Of a stretch of 26,242 nt of DNA, positions 1 to 8,128 are shown piece by piece. The position numbers and the translations under genes were made by a program. The notes under the pieces are model-generated. The model did not search any database. It was not told the origin of the DNA and saw only the letters and a program-made list of their open reading frames with translations. The DNA comes from DATMQA01 sp035566895 (GTDB lineage Bacteria; Verrucomicrobiota; Verrucomicrobiia; Limisphaerales; UBA8199): contig DATMQA010000015.1 of the NCBI GenBank assembly GCA_035566895.1, positions 1 through 26,242 of the forward strand, read 5' to 3'. The number at the start of each line of letters is the position of its first letter. The stretch's first letter is position 1.

Positions 1-37
1 CTTTGGCTTGTTGCTGCTGTCTTCGGTACTTTCTCAC
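1..37 (-). CDS. Possible 5' end of a gene running off the left edge
   Basis: On the minus strand a GTG at 35-37 opens a frame of 12 codons (V-R-K-Y-R-R-Q-Q-Q-Q-A-K) that reaches the window edge without a stop. It is preceded by AGGAG (minus strand of 45-49) with 7 bases between it and the GTG, one of the better ribosome binding sites in the window. The overlapping ATG at 37-39 is followed at once by a stop, so GTG is the only workable start. The basic, Gln-rich N-terminus is too short to assign to any family. Confidence 0.25.
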   Translation of the reverse strand, partial: MRKYRRQQQQAK

Positions 38-420
38 ATTGGTTCTCCTGGTTGATTGTTTCTTTTACTCAACCGCCCATCCTGTTTGATGGACGGCAGG
101 AGAACCACCTCCAATTCCAACTATCGCCGGGACATCTCCGATGGGTTACCGGAGCGAACGGTCTTGGGTAACGAAACGAACCGGTTTGAGGGAGAATCTG
201 CGGATAGTCGCTAAAAGCGGGTCCAGGAAGGCGGTCTGGCGGTGTTGGACCGGAAAGTCTGTTCTGCAGCAAATCTCTAGATGCACGTTAGTTAAGGCGC
301 GCACCAATGGCGGGCCCTCGAAGTATCGGCTCACGCTTTGCATGAACGCGACGATGTCGCGGCGGGATCGGGCCGGGACGACACTCCATTCATCAACGAA
401 CCGCTTGCGCTCTGGAGCGT
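38..420. other. Stretch with no confidently supported gene
   Basis: Both strands are open in this stretch (a 100-codon plus frame at 141-443 and a 92-codon minus frame at 146-424), but neither product looks like a known family. The only pointer to coding is that the minus frame starts inside the ZIP stop codon. I see no clear terminator hairpin for the ZIP transcript here. Confidence 0.4.
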
Positions 421-424
421 TCAT
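146..424 (-). CDS. Hypothetical 92-residue ORF coupled to the ZIP gene stop
   Basis: The ATG at 424 overlaps the TGA of the ZIP transporter as an ATGA, the same 4-base junction used repeatedly upstream in this gene series, so translational coupling is possible. The product is basic, soluble-looking and has no signal peptide, membrane segment or motif that I recognise. Its C-terminal half reads like non-coding sequence. The plus strand is open over the same bases. It may be a real last gene of the operon, a decayed gene or chance. Confidence rests almost entirely on the overlap. Confidence 0.2.
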   Translation of the reverse strand: MNAPERKRFVDEWSVVPARSRRDIVAFMQSVSRYFEGPPLVRALTNVHLEICCRTDFPVQHRQTAFLDPLLATIRRFSLKPVRFVTQDRSLR

Positions 425-1202
425 TTCAATGGAGCCGCAATAGCAAGGTCAGGACCCCGATTCCGCCGAGCCCCCAGTGCAAAATTAGCGAGGACCAGCC
501 CTTTGTGATGCTTGAGAATTTCACCGAAGACGGCATGCGCCGCCAGGAAAAAGAAGCCCCCGCCGACGTGGGCTACGACGGCGTCCAGCCAAATCCCGCT
601 GGCGTTTTGCAGGAAGAACCAACCCAAAACCCCGCCGAACAAGGTGGTGGCCTCGACCGCCGCAACGCGCGCGAGGACTCCACCCCGCCTGAAGCCGGCG
701 CCGACCAGCAACGCACCCAGCGCGAGGCCCTCGGGGACCTTGTGCACGCAAATGGCCATGACCAGCGACAGGTCCAGCAACCGGTCGCCAGGAACCTGGG
801 CCGCTTTGGCCTCATGGTCGGCGGCCAGCGCCACGCCGTCGGCGGTGCAATGAATCGCCAGGACCACCATCATTGCCATGGCAATCTCGCTAAACCGATG
901 AGTCGTCGCCTCGTCAAAATGGCTGGCGGCGCAGGCCGGGCAAATATGATAGATGTACTTGCTGACGAAAGAGAAACCGCATAACCGGAGCCTAAAGCCA
1001 GGACCAAGCCCCACCAGGGCAGCCCTCCCATCGTCTCAGGGATGATGGCAAAAACCGTAACCCCGAGGAGCGTTCCGGCCCCGAGGCTAATCAGAGCGCA
1101 CAATCGGCGATGCGAGTTGCCGAGGGAGGTGCTCAAGGCGCCGCCGCCAATCGCCAAGGCGAAGGCCAGTAGCAAATAGCCGGCGGATAGGTCATTCATC
1201 AT
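421..1202 (-). CDS. ZIP-family divalent metal transporter, interrupted by a one-base frameshift
   Basis: This is an inner-membrane ZIP (ZRT/IRT-like) permease expected to import Zn2+ or related divalent metals. The N-terminal frame (ATG 1202, next Met 1199) encodes three hydrophobic helices up to GSGYAVSL. The C-terminal frame continues with PACAASHFDEA, then HCTADGVALAADHE (TM4 metal motif, HxxxDG) and HKVPEGLALG (TM5, H-x-x-P-E-G), ending at the TGA at 421. The two halves are in different frames. One extra T in the T run at 974-976 (A on the plus strand) would restore a single frame of about 260 residues, the normal ZIP length (782 bases plus 1 is 261 codons). It follows the second DUF3299 gene by 49 bases and is probably the last clear gene of the operon. 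No strong RBS is visible. It is either a sequencing or assembly error or a real inactivating or recoded frameshift. Confidence 0.85.
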
Positions 1203-1251
1203 CCAGGCACATAGGCCAAATCCCTGCCGCGAAAACCATTCGAGTTGCGAA

Positions 1252-1944
1252 TCACGGTGCAGTCCCCAAACACTTCTCGGCGTCCAGACGATAAATGCCC
1301 ACGAGGTCGCCGTTCTCCCGCACGTCACCCACATGAAAGGTCCCGCAGATCGTCACCGGCTCGTCAATAATGGGCTTGGCGCCTTTTCCAGCGAGGTGAA
1401 CGTTGACCCATTCAGTAATCTTTGGAGGAACCCCAAAGCAGCATAGGCTCTGGTTTCTCATGAGAAGGAAGTCTGTGGCCAAGGCGCCCTCGAATTTCAG
1501 CGGCAGCATAAAACCCTTGAGGGAGACGCGTCGCTGGTCGAGCGCTTTTATTTCCTCGGGAACCTGTTCCAAGGTGCTGCGGGAAGCAACAGCAGCGCCT
1601 TTGGGCGCACTCACCATCTGAGCGGTGACGACAAAAGGGAATGCCGCTAGCCGGTCAAAACCGATGGTCAGATACACGTTGTTGCCGCTGGCGAGACCGG
1701 TAGTCGGTTGGGTTCCTGCAGGGGAAAGCGCTCCCCAGGATGAGTTGGTTTGCGGTTTGGGATGAGCCGGTTTCCCCCGGACCGCCTGTGCCCAAACCAT
1801 CTGCCTGGCGGACCCTGCAGGCGCCATCAAAAGCGGCGGAACGACTATGACAAGGCCCACAGCTATACCAATTCCGAACCAGAGGTAAGCCCGACGGTTT
1901 GCCGCAGCCTGCGCCTTCGCTTTTTGAATTTTCGGTCTTTTCAT
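1252..1944 (-). CDS. DUF3299 domain protein, membrane-anchored (second copy)
   Basis: The protein has 230 residues from the ATG at 1944. It has a basic N-terminus (MKRPKIQKAKAQ), one membrane segment at about residues 20-42 and a periplasmic domain. The C-terminal half fits DUF3299: VSLKGFMLPL, then ATDFLLMRNQSLCCFGVPP with a vicinal Cys pair, then a strand-rich end. It is a tandem paralogue of the gene just upstream (1965-2645), separated by 20 bases, and shares the KGFMLPL, CC-G-PP and GIY-L blocks. DUF3299 has no settled biochemical role, but it is found beside ABC/lipoprotein sets linked to metal uptake. The Cys pair and the neighbouring ZIP gene fit a periplasmic metal-handling role (inference). 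A longer open frame upstream of 1944 lacks any protein-like character. Confidence 0.85.
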   Translation of the reverse strand: MKRPKIQKAKAQAAANRRAYLWFGIGIAVGLVIVVPPLLMAPAGSARQMVWAQAVRGKPAHPKPQTNSSWGALSPAGTQPTTGLASGNNVYLTIGFDRLAAFPFVVTAQMVSAPKGAAVASRSTLEQVPEEIKALDQRRVSLKGFMLPLKFEGALATDFLLMRNQSLCCFGVPPKITEWVNVHLAGKGAKPIIDEPVTICGTFHVGDVRENGDLVGIYRLDAEKCLGTAP

Positions 1945-1964
1945 GATAATCAGGCCGGTTAAAG

Positions 1965-2645
1965 CTATTCCGGAACTTCCAACTTTTCTCCTTCGAGCTG
2001 GTAAATGCCAAGCATGGTGCGGTTTTCCCGATATTCTCTTACATGCAGCTTGCCCCAAATCGTTACCGGGGTGTCCATAATGCACCTGGCTCCTTTATCG
2101 CCCATACGCACGTGAATCCATTCGTTGATGTTGGGCGGCATTCCGTAGCAACACATCATTCGACTCCGCAGCAGGATGAAGTCGGTTGCGAGCCCATTTT
2201 CCTGGTGCAAAGGCAACATGAAGCCTTTCACCGCAACCTTCTGGTCATTGAGCGCCTGAATAGTCTGCGGGATCTCGCCGGTCATTTTGGTGGCATGGGC
2301 GAACATGACACCATTCGAAATGGTTCGTTCAAAGATGACCCCAGCGGAGAAACCCGATAGCTTGTCGAAACCAATCTCCAGGCGGCCCTGGTTTGTTCGG
2401 ATGACTTCGGCTTCAGAACCGGGGAGTGAGGTCGCCGGGGACAAGTTGGTGGGGATTGGCTTGGGCTGCGACCCAACGGGAGCGGGGGGCGTGTTGGTTT
2501 CGGGTGGTGAATCAATGGGTGTCCCGCGGATGGGCAGCCCGGAGGCGGCGGGCATCGGAGCGCCGTTCGAAATTTGGGGGAACACCGCCAGAAACGCGAT
2601 GGCGGCCAGATGCAAGAATGAAGTGGAGCTACTTTGCAGATTCAT
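1965..2645 (-). CDS. DUF3299 domain protein, secreted (first copy)
   Basis: The protein has 226 residues from the ATG at 2645. A signal peptide (hydrophobic run FLHLAAIAFLAVFPQI, cleavage near SNGA) is followed by a Pro-rich linker of about 50 residues and a DUF3299 domain carrying VAVKGFMLPLHQ, then LRSRMMCCYGMPPNINEW. The vicinal Cys pair and the following G-x-PP are shared with the next gene. This copy appears to be exported and soluble, whereas the second copy keeps a membrane anchor. The start overlaps the end of the lipoprotein gene by 17 bases, showing tight operon packing. The metal-related role is inferred from the flanking His-rich lipoprotein and ZIP genes. Confidence 0.85.
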   Translation of the reverse strand: MNLQSSSTSFLHLAAIAFLAVFPQISNGAPMPAASGLPIRGTPIDSPPETNTPPAPVGSQPKPIPTNLSPATSLPGSEAEVIRTNQGRLEIGFDKLSGFSAGVIFERTISNGVMFAHATKMTGEIPQTIQALNDQKVAVKGFMLPLHQENGLATDFILLRSRMMCCYGMPPNINEWIHVRMGDKGARCIMDTPVTIWGKLHVREYRENRTMLGIYQLEGEKLEVPE

Positions 2646-3123
2646 CGGTATCGTTTCCTTTCGGGAAGGTAAAGGTGACGTTTTGGTAGGTCGTGCCACG
2701 CACGGTGAGTTTCCGCAGTACGCCGTCGAAAGCCGCGTTCGTTTTCAACCAATCGGCCTGGACTTCGAATAAAGCGGTGTCGCCAATTGTTTCGCCAGTG
2801 GCGTTGTTGGGAACAGCTTTGAAAGGCAGGAACTCCTCCCGGTTGGGAAGATGGGCGGCAACTTCAAAGGAAGCGGCAGGGATGCGGATGAAGTTTTCCA
2901 ACTCGCCATCCAGGATATAGGCTTGGAGTCGTCCGGCCGGCGCATCCAGGACCAACTCGACGTGACACTCTTCCTTGCCAAGCACAACCGGTGTGCCGTG
3001 ATGCGGAGGTTTATGCTCATGCCGGTGCGCGAGGGTTTGCTGCGGAACCTGTGATTGCTCGCCTCCACAACCTGCAAACAAACCAACTGCGATTCCCACG
3101 GGCATTAGAGTAAAGCACTTCAT
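2629..3123 (-). CDS. His-rich lipoprotein, candidate periplasmic metal-binding component
   Basis: The product has 164 residues with a lipoprotein signal peptide: a hydrophobic core after MKCF and the lipobox L-F-A-G-C at residues 15-19. Right after the Cys comes a flexible stretch with a His cluster (HRHEHKPPHHGTP), followed by a compact domain with ECHVELVLDAPAGRLQAYIL and a C-terminal strand-rich part. Exported proteins with an N-terminal H-x-H, P-H-G-type cluster and the 'VELVLDA..G.L.AYVLDG' pattern occur with heavy-metal transport genes in several phyla. I read it as a metal-loading or sensing lipoprotein for the adjacent FtsX-type ABC pair. It starts 6 bases after the permease stop and overlaps the first DUF3299 gene by 17 bases. 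Confidence 0.82.
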   Translation of the reverse strand: MKCFTLMPVGIAVGLFAGCGGEQSQVPQQTLAHRHEHKPPHHGTPVVLGKEECHVELVLDAPAGRLQAYILDGELENFIRIPAASFEVAAHLPNREEFLPFKAVPNNATGETIGDTALFEVQADWLKTNAAFDGVLRKLTVRGTTYQNVTFTFPKGNDTDESAK

Positions 3124-3129
3124 TTTGGA

Positions 3130-4341
3130 TCACGAGGTTGGCGCGAGGTGTTCGGCCACGTCCGTGCGGTAGGCCTTGACGGCGGGAACCAAGCCGGCCA
3201 GACCGCCCAGAGTCACGAGCATCCCGGGCGCCCAGAGCAAAACGGGGTTGAACTTCAAAGGGTCCAGCACCACCCCAGTCTGCGCGCGAATCAGCCCGGC
3301 AACGATAACCAGGATGATCCCATAACAAATGAAGCCCATCGCCATACCCACAGCAGCAATGGCGGCGGCTTCCAGCAGGATGGCAGAAAAAACCGTCATC
3401 CGACGGGCTCCGAGAGCACGCAGGATTGCGATCTCCCTTCGGCGTTCGTTCATGGAGTTGTAAATCCCGGCGAGGATGGACGCGGTTGCGACCAAAGCCA
3501 CCAGGTAAGCCACGAGTCCCAGCACGCGGTCGAACCACCCGAGCTTGTCGAACAGTTCCGCCATGACGGTGCCGATGGGCCAGGCAAAGGTCAGCCGATT
3601 GCCCTGTTTGTTGTACATCATGTCCATTTGGAAGCCGGCAATAGCGCTGCCCTCTTTGAGTTTCACGAGGACGGCGCTGACGTCGGTAGCAGCGTGGGGG
3701 TCGTGCCCGGTCATTTTCTGGATGCCCGCCAGAGGGATCCAGAGCACGCGATCCGCGGGCGTATTTGATGGCTCGAGGATGCCCACAACCACGTAGGTTT
3801 CCGAATGCTGATTTTTTTCGTCGAAAATGAGGCCGTGGAACGGATGAAACGTATCGCCCGGTTTCAAGCCGAGCTTTCGAGCGGCGAAGCTGCCAGCGAC
3901 CGCCTCACGCAAAGTTGGCTCGAAGAGGCGCCCCGGGGGAATGACGGTGAAGTGCTTTCCTTTCGCATACTCGGCGCGGTTAAACAGATCGACCGTTGTT
4001 CCTACGAGCCGATAACCTCGGTAGTTGTCCCCGACCGCGAGGGGAACAGCAAGTTCGACGCTCGGGTTATTCCGGACATCGAGGAAGTCGGACCAGGACA
4101 GGTTTCCGGGCGAGGATTCGAGGTGGAAGATGGCGTTGAGGACGAGCTGCAGCTTAGACCCGCGCGCCCCCAAAACGGCGTCAAACCCGGCATTAACCCC
4201 AGTAAAAGTTGCTTGCGACTGCTCCTTAACCGACCAAACGGACATCAACAAGCCGCCAGCCAGGGCGATGCAAAGCGCTGTGACCACGGTCGAAAGAGCG
4301 TGCTGCCGAAGGCTTTTGAAAACGATGCGCCAAATGGTCAT
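3130..4341 (-). CDS. FtsX/MacB-like ABC transporter permease
   Basis: This 403-residue inner-membrane permease has one helix near residues 15-40, a large periplasmic domain of about 220 residues, and three C-terminal helices roughly between residues 270 and 395, the standard FtsX-like (LolC/MacB) plan. The conserved coupling-region motif NERRREIAILRALGAR precedes the third helix. Proteins of this class do not usually import a solute themselves; they transmit ATP-driven movement to periplasmic partners. The ATG overlaps the TGA of the ATPase gene by 4 bases, and the His-rich lipoprotein follows after 6 bases. This order (ATPase, FtsX permease, lipoprotein, DUF3299) recalls the Vibrio Zrg-type zinc-uptake loci (from memory; single-gene correspondences not checked). 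Confidence 0.94.
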   Translation of the reverse strand: MTIWRIVFKSLRQHALSTVVTALCIALAGGLLMSVWSVKEQSQATFTGVNAGFDAVLGARGSKLQLVLNAIFHLESSPGNLSWSDFLDVRNNPSVELAVPLAVGDNYRGYRLVGTTVDLFNRAEYAKGKHFTVIPPGRLFEPTLREAVAGSFAARKLGLKPGDTFHPFHGLIFDEKNQHSETYVVVGILEPSNTPADRVLWIPLAGIQKMTGHDPHAATDVSAVLVKLKEGSAIAGFQMDMMYNKQGNRLTFAWPIGTVMAELFDKLGWFDRVLGLVAYLVALVATASILAGIYNSMNERRREIAILRALGARRMTVFSAILLEAAAIAAVGMAMGFICYGIILVIVAGLIRAQTGVVLDPLKFNPVLLWAPGMLVTLGGLAGLVPAVKAYRTDVAEHLAPTS

Positions 4342-5021
4342 ACTCGGGCTTCCTCCCGCGAGGCGGCGTTGATGCGGCTGAAGGGCTGGATGTTATCAAA
4401 TTGAGCCAGCACCTCGCGAGAATGGCTGACCAGCAACAGCGCGGCGCCGTCTTCCCGGCAGGCCTCCCGAATCAGCGCCAGAGACTCTCGCGCGTTTTTG
4501 TGATCGAGGTTTCCCGTCGGCTCATCCGCCAAAACCAATTTGGGAGAATTGGCCAGGGCCCGCGCGACCGCGACGCGCTGCTGCTGCCCGGTGGAGAGTT
4601 GGCGGGGGTAATGGTCCAGACGATGGCCCAGGCCGACTCGCTTCAGAAGTTTCTGGCTATGACCGCGGTTGGCCCCCGCTCCAAAAGACATGCCCAATAG
4701 CACATTTTCAAGGCAGGTGTAGCCTTGCAGCAGGTTGAAACTCTGAAAGATGTAACCAATCGTCGTCGCGCGCAGGCGGTCGCGAGCCGGTTCGTTCAGC
4801 GCCGACATTTCCTGGCCGCTCAGAACGATTCGGCCAGAGTCAGGCTTGAGAATTCCGGCAATCAGGTGCAGGAACGTGGTCTTGCCCGAACCACTCTCGC
4901 CTTCCAGCGCGACCTGGGCCTTTCTGGCCAGAGTAAAGCTCTTCACGTTCACCACGGTTTGTTCAGTGCCGTCCGGAGCGGTGAATGTTTTCTTGAGGTT
5001 CGAGATCTCCAGCAGGGGCAT
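4338..5021 (-). CDS. LolD/MacB-like ABC transporter ATP-binding protein
   Basis: This is a cytoplasmic ATPase of 227 residues powering the FtsX-like permease. It has Walker A GESGSGKTT, Q-loop region YIFQSFNLLQGYT, signature LSTGQQQRVAVARAL, Walker B LVLADEPTGNLD and the switch His in LLLVSHSREVL. The signature begins LSTGQ rather than LSGGQ, a small deviation. I chose the ATG at 5021 (MPLLEISNLKK), which matches the usual family N-terminus. A TTG at 5033 would add four residues. It begins close to the TPR gene stop (5037) and overlaps the permease start as ATGA. Confidence 0.94.
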   Translation of the reverse strand: MPLLEISNLKKTFTAPDGTEQTVVNVKSFTLARKAQVALEGESGSGKTTFLHLIAGILKPDSGRIVLSGQEMSALNEPARDRLRATTIGYIFQSFNLLQGYTCLENVLLGMSFGAGANRGHSQKLLKRVGLGHRLDHYPRQLSTGQQQRVAVARALANSPKLVLADEPTGNLDHKNARESLALIREACREDGAALLLVSHSREVLAQFDNIQPFSRINAASREEARV

Positions 5022-5036
5022 GGGAAGATTCAAGAG

Positions 5037-5981
5037 TTATGGGGCCTCGGTTGGTTTCTTATCGGCAGGTCTCGGGATGTCGGGCGTTCCACGGTCGAGT
5101 TTCTGCCGGACTTCCTCGATGAACTTTTGAACCGATTCGGGGCTGGGCGAGCGTGTCTTCCACATCTCCAAGTAAACGAGCGCCTGGCGGTAGTTGCCCT
5201 CCTTTTGCTCGAGCATGGCGAGGTGCGCGGCGATTTGGTTGAACAGGTACTTATCAGGCTCTGCCTGGGCAGCTTCCTGCCGTTGCCACTGACGAAGAGC
5301 GGCCTCCCACAGATTCCGTGCCCGTGCGGGGTCGTTTTTGTTCTCGGAATAGACGCGGCCCAACTCGTAGAGAATCTCGTAACTGCCCGGGTTTTCCCGC
5401 AACCCATCCCGCAAAAACTTTTCGGCTTCGGCAACCTTGCCCATCCGTTCGCGCAACCAATATGCCGTAACGGTGTAGGTCTCGACCCGGTTTGGATCCA
5501 GGTCCGCCGAGAGCCGCAGCCAGGGCAGTATTTCACGCACCTCCGAGCCTTCCCCTAAATCTCCGGCACCGTTCGCTTGACCCTGTGCTCCTCCCTGGTC
5601 CAGATGCGTGTGTTCTGAGGGGAAAAACTGCCGGCTGAAGGCGTCGATCCAATCCCTCGGTTTGCCTAAAAAGCCGGTCTCCTCTCCCTGGTTCCGTCCG
5701 CCGACCGTCCCGCTGTCTTCGGCCATGTGCGCCGTTTGGAAGGCCTCGCGATTATCGAAAACGGTAGGGTAGAATCCACTGTGGAAGTAAGCGTCGGCCT
5801 TCACATAGAAATGGTTGGCAAACATCCGGCGCCCGTCTCCGAGGAGGACATTCAACATGTCCGCAGATTGCGCGCGGTTGCCCGCCCAGGCTTGGAACCA
5901 TGTGTCCAGTTCTGCCGCGAGACCGAAGCAGAGAACCGCCAGGGCGGCCACCAGCAAACAGGAAACTCGCGGAGCACTCAT
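5037..5981 (-). CDS. Membrane-anchored TPR protein
   Basis: The protein has 314 residues from the ATG at 5981. An N-terminal hydrophobic segment (VSCLLVAALAVLCFGLAA) anchors or exports it. A conserved-looking block follows (MFANHFYVKADAYFHSGFYP), then a low-complexity Gly/Gln-rich linker, then helical repeats of TPR type from about residue 165 (SADLDPNRVETYTVTAYWL, YEILYELGRVYSENK, RQALVYLEMWKT) and a Pro/Lys-rich tail. No enzymatic motif is visible. It sits between the two ABC pairs, 4 bases after the ABC-2 permease stop and 15 bases before the LolD-like ATPase ATG, so it could be a scaffold joining the two transport modules (inference). Confidence 0.85.
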   Translation of the reverse strand: MSAPRVSCLLVAALAVLCFGLAAELDTWFQAWAGNRAQSADMLNVLLGDGRRMFANHFYVKADAYFHSGFYPTVFDNREAFQTAHMAEDSGTVGGRNQGEETGFLGKPRDWIDAFSRQFFPSEHTHLDQGGAQGQANGAGDLGEGSEVREILPWLRLSADLDPNRVETYTVTAYWLRERMGKVAEAEKFLRDGLRENPGSYEILYELGRVYSENKNDPARARNLWEAALRQWQRQEAAQAEPDKYLFNQIAAHLAMLEQKEGNYRQALVYLEMWKTRSPSPESVQKFIEEVRQKLDRGTPDIPRPADKKPTEAP

Positions 5982-5985
5982 AACT

Positions 5986-6762
5986 TTAGTTGATCGCCTT
6001 GCGCCGAAAGACCAGGGAAGCAGCAATCAGAAAGGCCGTTGCGTAGGCCAGCGCGTACACAGTGGCCAAAATGCAGACTCTCCAGGGAATCGGCGGCCAG
6101 TTGTGGATGATCAGGTCCCGCACGTCGAACAGTTCGAGGTGCGGTATGCAATAATAGACTGCATACAAAATGGAGCGGCGCGGTTCGGGCAGGTGCAGCG
6201 CAACTTTATTGAGATGGCGGCCCAGAATCAAGATCCCCGCCACAGCCAGAAAACAAATCGTGGTGTTCGAAGAAGGCGCAGTGAACACCAGCGAGCCGAG
6301 CAGCGTGAGCGCCACCACTACTCCGAGCATGACCCAATGCAAAACCGCTGCCTGGAAATAATTGATGAAAGACCAGTGTTGCTCCCGGCTCCCGGCCAAC
6401 AGCGCAAAGAATAGATAGAAACACAGCAGCGCCAGCCCGCACGCGAACCAGCAGCCGAGAAATTTCCCCACCAGCAGTTCCGTCCGGGAAAGCGGCTTGG
6501 CCAGCAGCGGAAACAAGGTTCGATTTTCGCGTTCCGCCGGGATTTGCCGGGCAGTGGTGGTGATCGCGATCACCAGAGAAGAAATCCATACCAGCAGGAG
6601 GCAGATTTCTTTGAGATAACGAGCGATTTTGGCGTCGTTAAAAATCCTCACCGAGCCCATCACCACGCAAATGAGGATGGTCAATACGAACAGAACGTAA
6701 AAGTCCTTCCGGCGGTACAGTTCTTTAATAACGACGCCGGCAACGGCAAAGAGGTTGTTCAT
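5986..6762 (-). CDS. ABC-2-type transporter permease
   Basis: This 258-residue integral membrane protein has about six hydrophobic segments. Examples are DFYVLFVLTILICVVMGSV near residues 18-37 and LLVWISSLVIAITTTARQIP near 55-75; others lie towards the C-terminus. The motif TARQIPAERENRTLFPLLAK, with the charged ERENRT loop between the second and third helices, is typical of ABC-2 (NosY/YadH-like) permeases that export lipids, polysaccharides or proteins. The ATG at 6762 overlaps the ATPase TGA as ATGA, and a longer open frame upstream of it lies wholly inside the ATPase gene, so this start is secure. The substrate is unknown. Confidence 0.9.
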   Translation of the reverse strand: MNNLFAVAGVVIKELYRRKDFYVLFVLTILICVVMGSVRIFNDAKIARYLKEICLLLVWISSLVIAITTTARQIPAERENRTLFPLLAKPLSRTELLVGKFLGCWFACGLALLCFYLFFALLAGSREQHWSFINYFQAAVLHWVMLGVVVALTLLGSLVFTAPSSNTTICFLAVAGILILGRHLNKVALHLPEPRRSILYAVYYCIPHLELFDVRDLIIHNWPPIPWRVCILATVYALAYATAFLIAASLVFRRKAIN

Positions 6763-7586
6763 ACGCAAGGCAGTGGTGGGGTGTCGGGGTGGTGCTCGTA
6801 ACCGACGACTCTCAGGAAGAGTTGTTCGAGGCTGCATCGGTTGCTTTCGGCAAGTTCGCTGAGGCGGCCATCAAGCTTCAATTCGCCCTGGTGCAGAATG
6901 GCCACGCGGTCACAAACGGTTTCCACTTCGCCCAACTCGTGGGAAGAGAAGAAAACCGTCTTGCCTTCGTTCTTGAGGCGCTGAATCACTTCCCGGACTT
7001 TCATGCGGCCCACGGGGTCCAGGCCGCTGGTGGGTTCGTCCAGGATGAGCAGCTCGGGGTTATTGACGAGCGCCTGGGCCAGCCCCACGCGTTGCTGCAT
7101 CCCTTTGGAGTAGGTTTTGATCTGCCGCTTGCGGGCGTGCTCCAACTCGACCAGCTTCAGCACGTCGTCAATCCGGCGCTCCCGTTCCGCCTTGGGAATC
7201 CGGAAGATGCACGCGTAGAACCGGAGCAGCTCTTCAGCGCTCAGGAATTTGTAGTAGTACGTCAACTCGGGGAGGTAGCCGATTCGCTGGCGGGCGATCG
7301 GCTCGCGGACGTTCTCGCCGAACAGCCAGGCTTCGCCGCTGGTGGCGTTCGTGAACCCCAGCAGCACGTTCATCGTCGTGGTCTTCCCGGCGCCGTTCGG
7401 ACCGAGAAACCCGTAGACCTCACCTTCTTGCACCGACAGGTTCAGGTTGTTCACGACCGGTTTGGTCGCTCCGCACAATTCCCGGCGGCGGTATTCGACG
7501 CAAAGGTTTTCGATTTTCACGATTGCCTTTCGCGCCAGGAGTGGCGACGGCTTGATCATTGAAACGTTTTCAGCAAGCGTGTTCAT
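6759..7586 (-). CDS. ABC-2-type transporter ATP-binding protein
   Basis: This is a 275-residue cytoplasmic ATPase. It has Walker A GPNGAGKTTTMNVLLG, Q-loop region IGYLPELTYYYKFLSAEE, signature YSKGMQQRVGLAQAL, Walker B LLILDEPTSGLDP and the switch His in FFSSHELGEVE. The KGMQQR signature and the length with a C-terminal extension fit the CcmA/NatA/NosF branch that works with ABC-2 permeases, and the next gene encodes one. The ATG at 7586 is used; an internal Met ten residues in (7559) is an alternative. It follows the coiled-coil gene by 11 bases, continuing the operon that starts upstream with tonB/exbBD. Confidence 0.94.
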   Translation of the reverse strand: MNTLAENVSMIKPSPLLARKAIVKIENLCVEYRRRELCGATKPVVNNLNLSVQEGEVYGFLGPNGAGKTTTMNVLLGFTNATSGEAWLFGENVREPIARQRIGYLPELTYYYKFLSAEELLRFYACIFRIPKAERERRIDDVLKLVELEHARKRQIKTYSKGMQQRVGLAQALVNNPELLILDEPTSGLDPVGRMKVREVIQRLKNEGKTVFFSSHELGEVETVCDRVAILHQGELKLDGRLSELAESNRCSLEQLFLRVVGYEHHPDTPPLPCV

Positions 7587-7597
7587 GGATCAGCTAG

Positions 7598-8128
7598 TCA
7601 TTTCCCGCTGGTGGCCTGAAATTTTTCAACCTGTTTGGCCAGAGTGTTATACTTGTCCACAATATCATTACGGTCCTTGACCTCGTCGTTGTACTTCTTC
7701 ACAAACTCATCCCGTTGCGCCGCCAGCTCCTTAAGCGCGTCATTTTGCTTTTGGATGCCGGCATAGGCTTCTTTCAGTTTTGCTTCGAGCGCATCAATTC
7801 CTTTTTTGTACTCGCTGATTTGGTTGGTCAGCCCCTCGGCCGTCGTCTGCCAGCGGTTGATTTCACGCTTCTGCGTAACGAGCAGCTCCTCGTTGGTTTT
7901 AAGCGTCCCTTTCAAGACCGTTAGCCGCGCGTCCATTTCGGCGATTTGCCGGTCCATCGCATTGATCGAATTCGTGTAACCCTGGATGGCGACGGACCTG
8001 TCATAAACCATCTGGTTAAGCTTCTGAATTTGGTTGCGTTGCAAAGTCTGGCCATACCACTGATAAACGCACAGCCCGCACAAGCTGAGCGCCAGCACGA
8101 TGAGCAGGTTTTGGTGAAAATTCTTCAT
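7598..8128 (-). CDS. Single-pass membrane protein with a long periplasmic coiled coil
   Basis: The product has 176 residues. An N-terminal helix (LLIVLALSLCGLCVYQW, about residues 8-24) is followed by an almost unbroken heptad-rich helix to the C-terminus, with many Lys, Glu, Gln and Asn and no Pro. It is not a recognised TolR, TolA or GldL-type protein, but its place directly after two ExbD genes, with a 4-base ATGA overlap, and before an ABC-2 pair suggests an accessory rod linking the proton-driven motor to the periplasm or to the ABC components (inference). It could also belong only to the ABC module. Confidence 0.83.
   Translation of the reverse strand: MKNFHQNLLIVLALSLCGLCVYQWYGQTLQRNQIQKLNQMVYDRSVAIQGYTNSINAMDRQIAEMDARLTVLKGTLKTNEELLVTQKREINRWQTTAEGLTNQISEYKKGIDALEAKLKEAYAGIQKQNDALKELAAQRDEFVKKYNDEVKDRNDIVDKYNTLAKQVEKFQATSGK

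Noticed and set aside
141..443. Plus-strand 100-residue ORF
   Set aside because: It overlaps the ZIP 3' end and shows no known motif. It is most likely a shadow frame.
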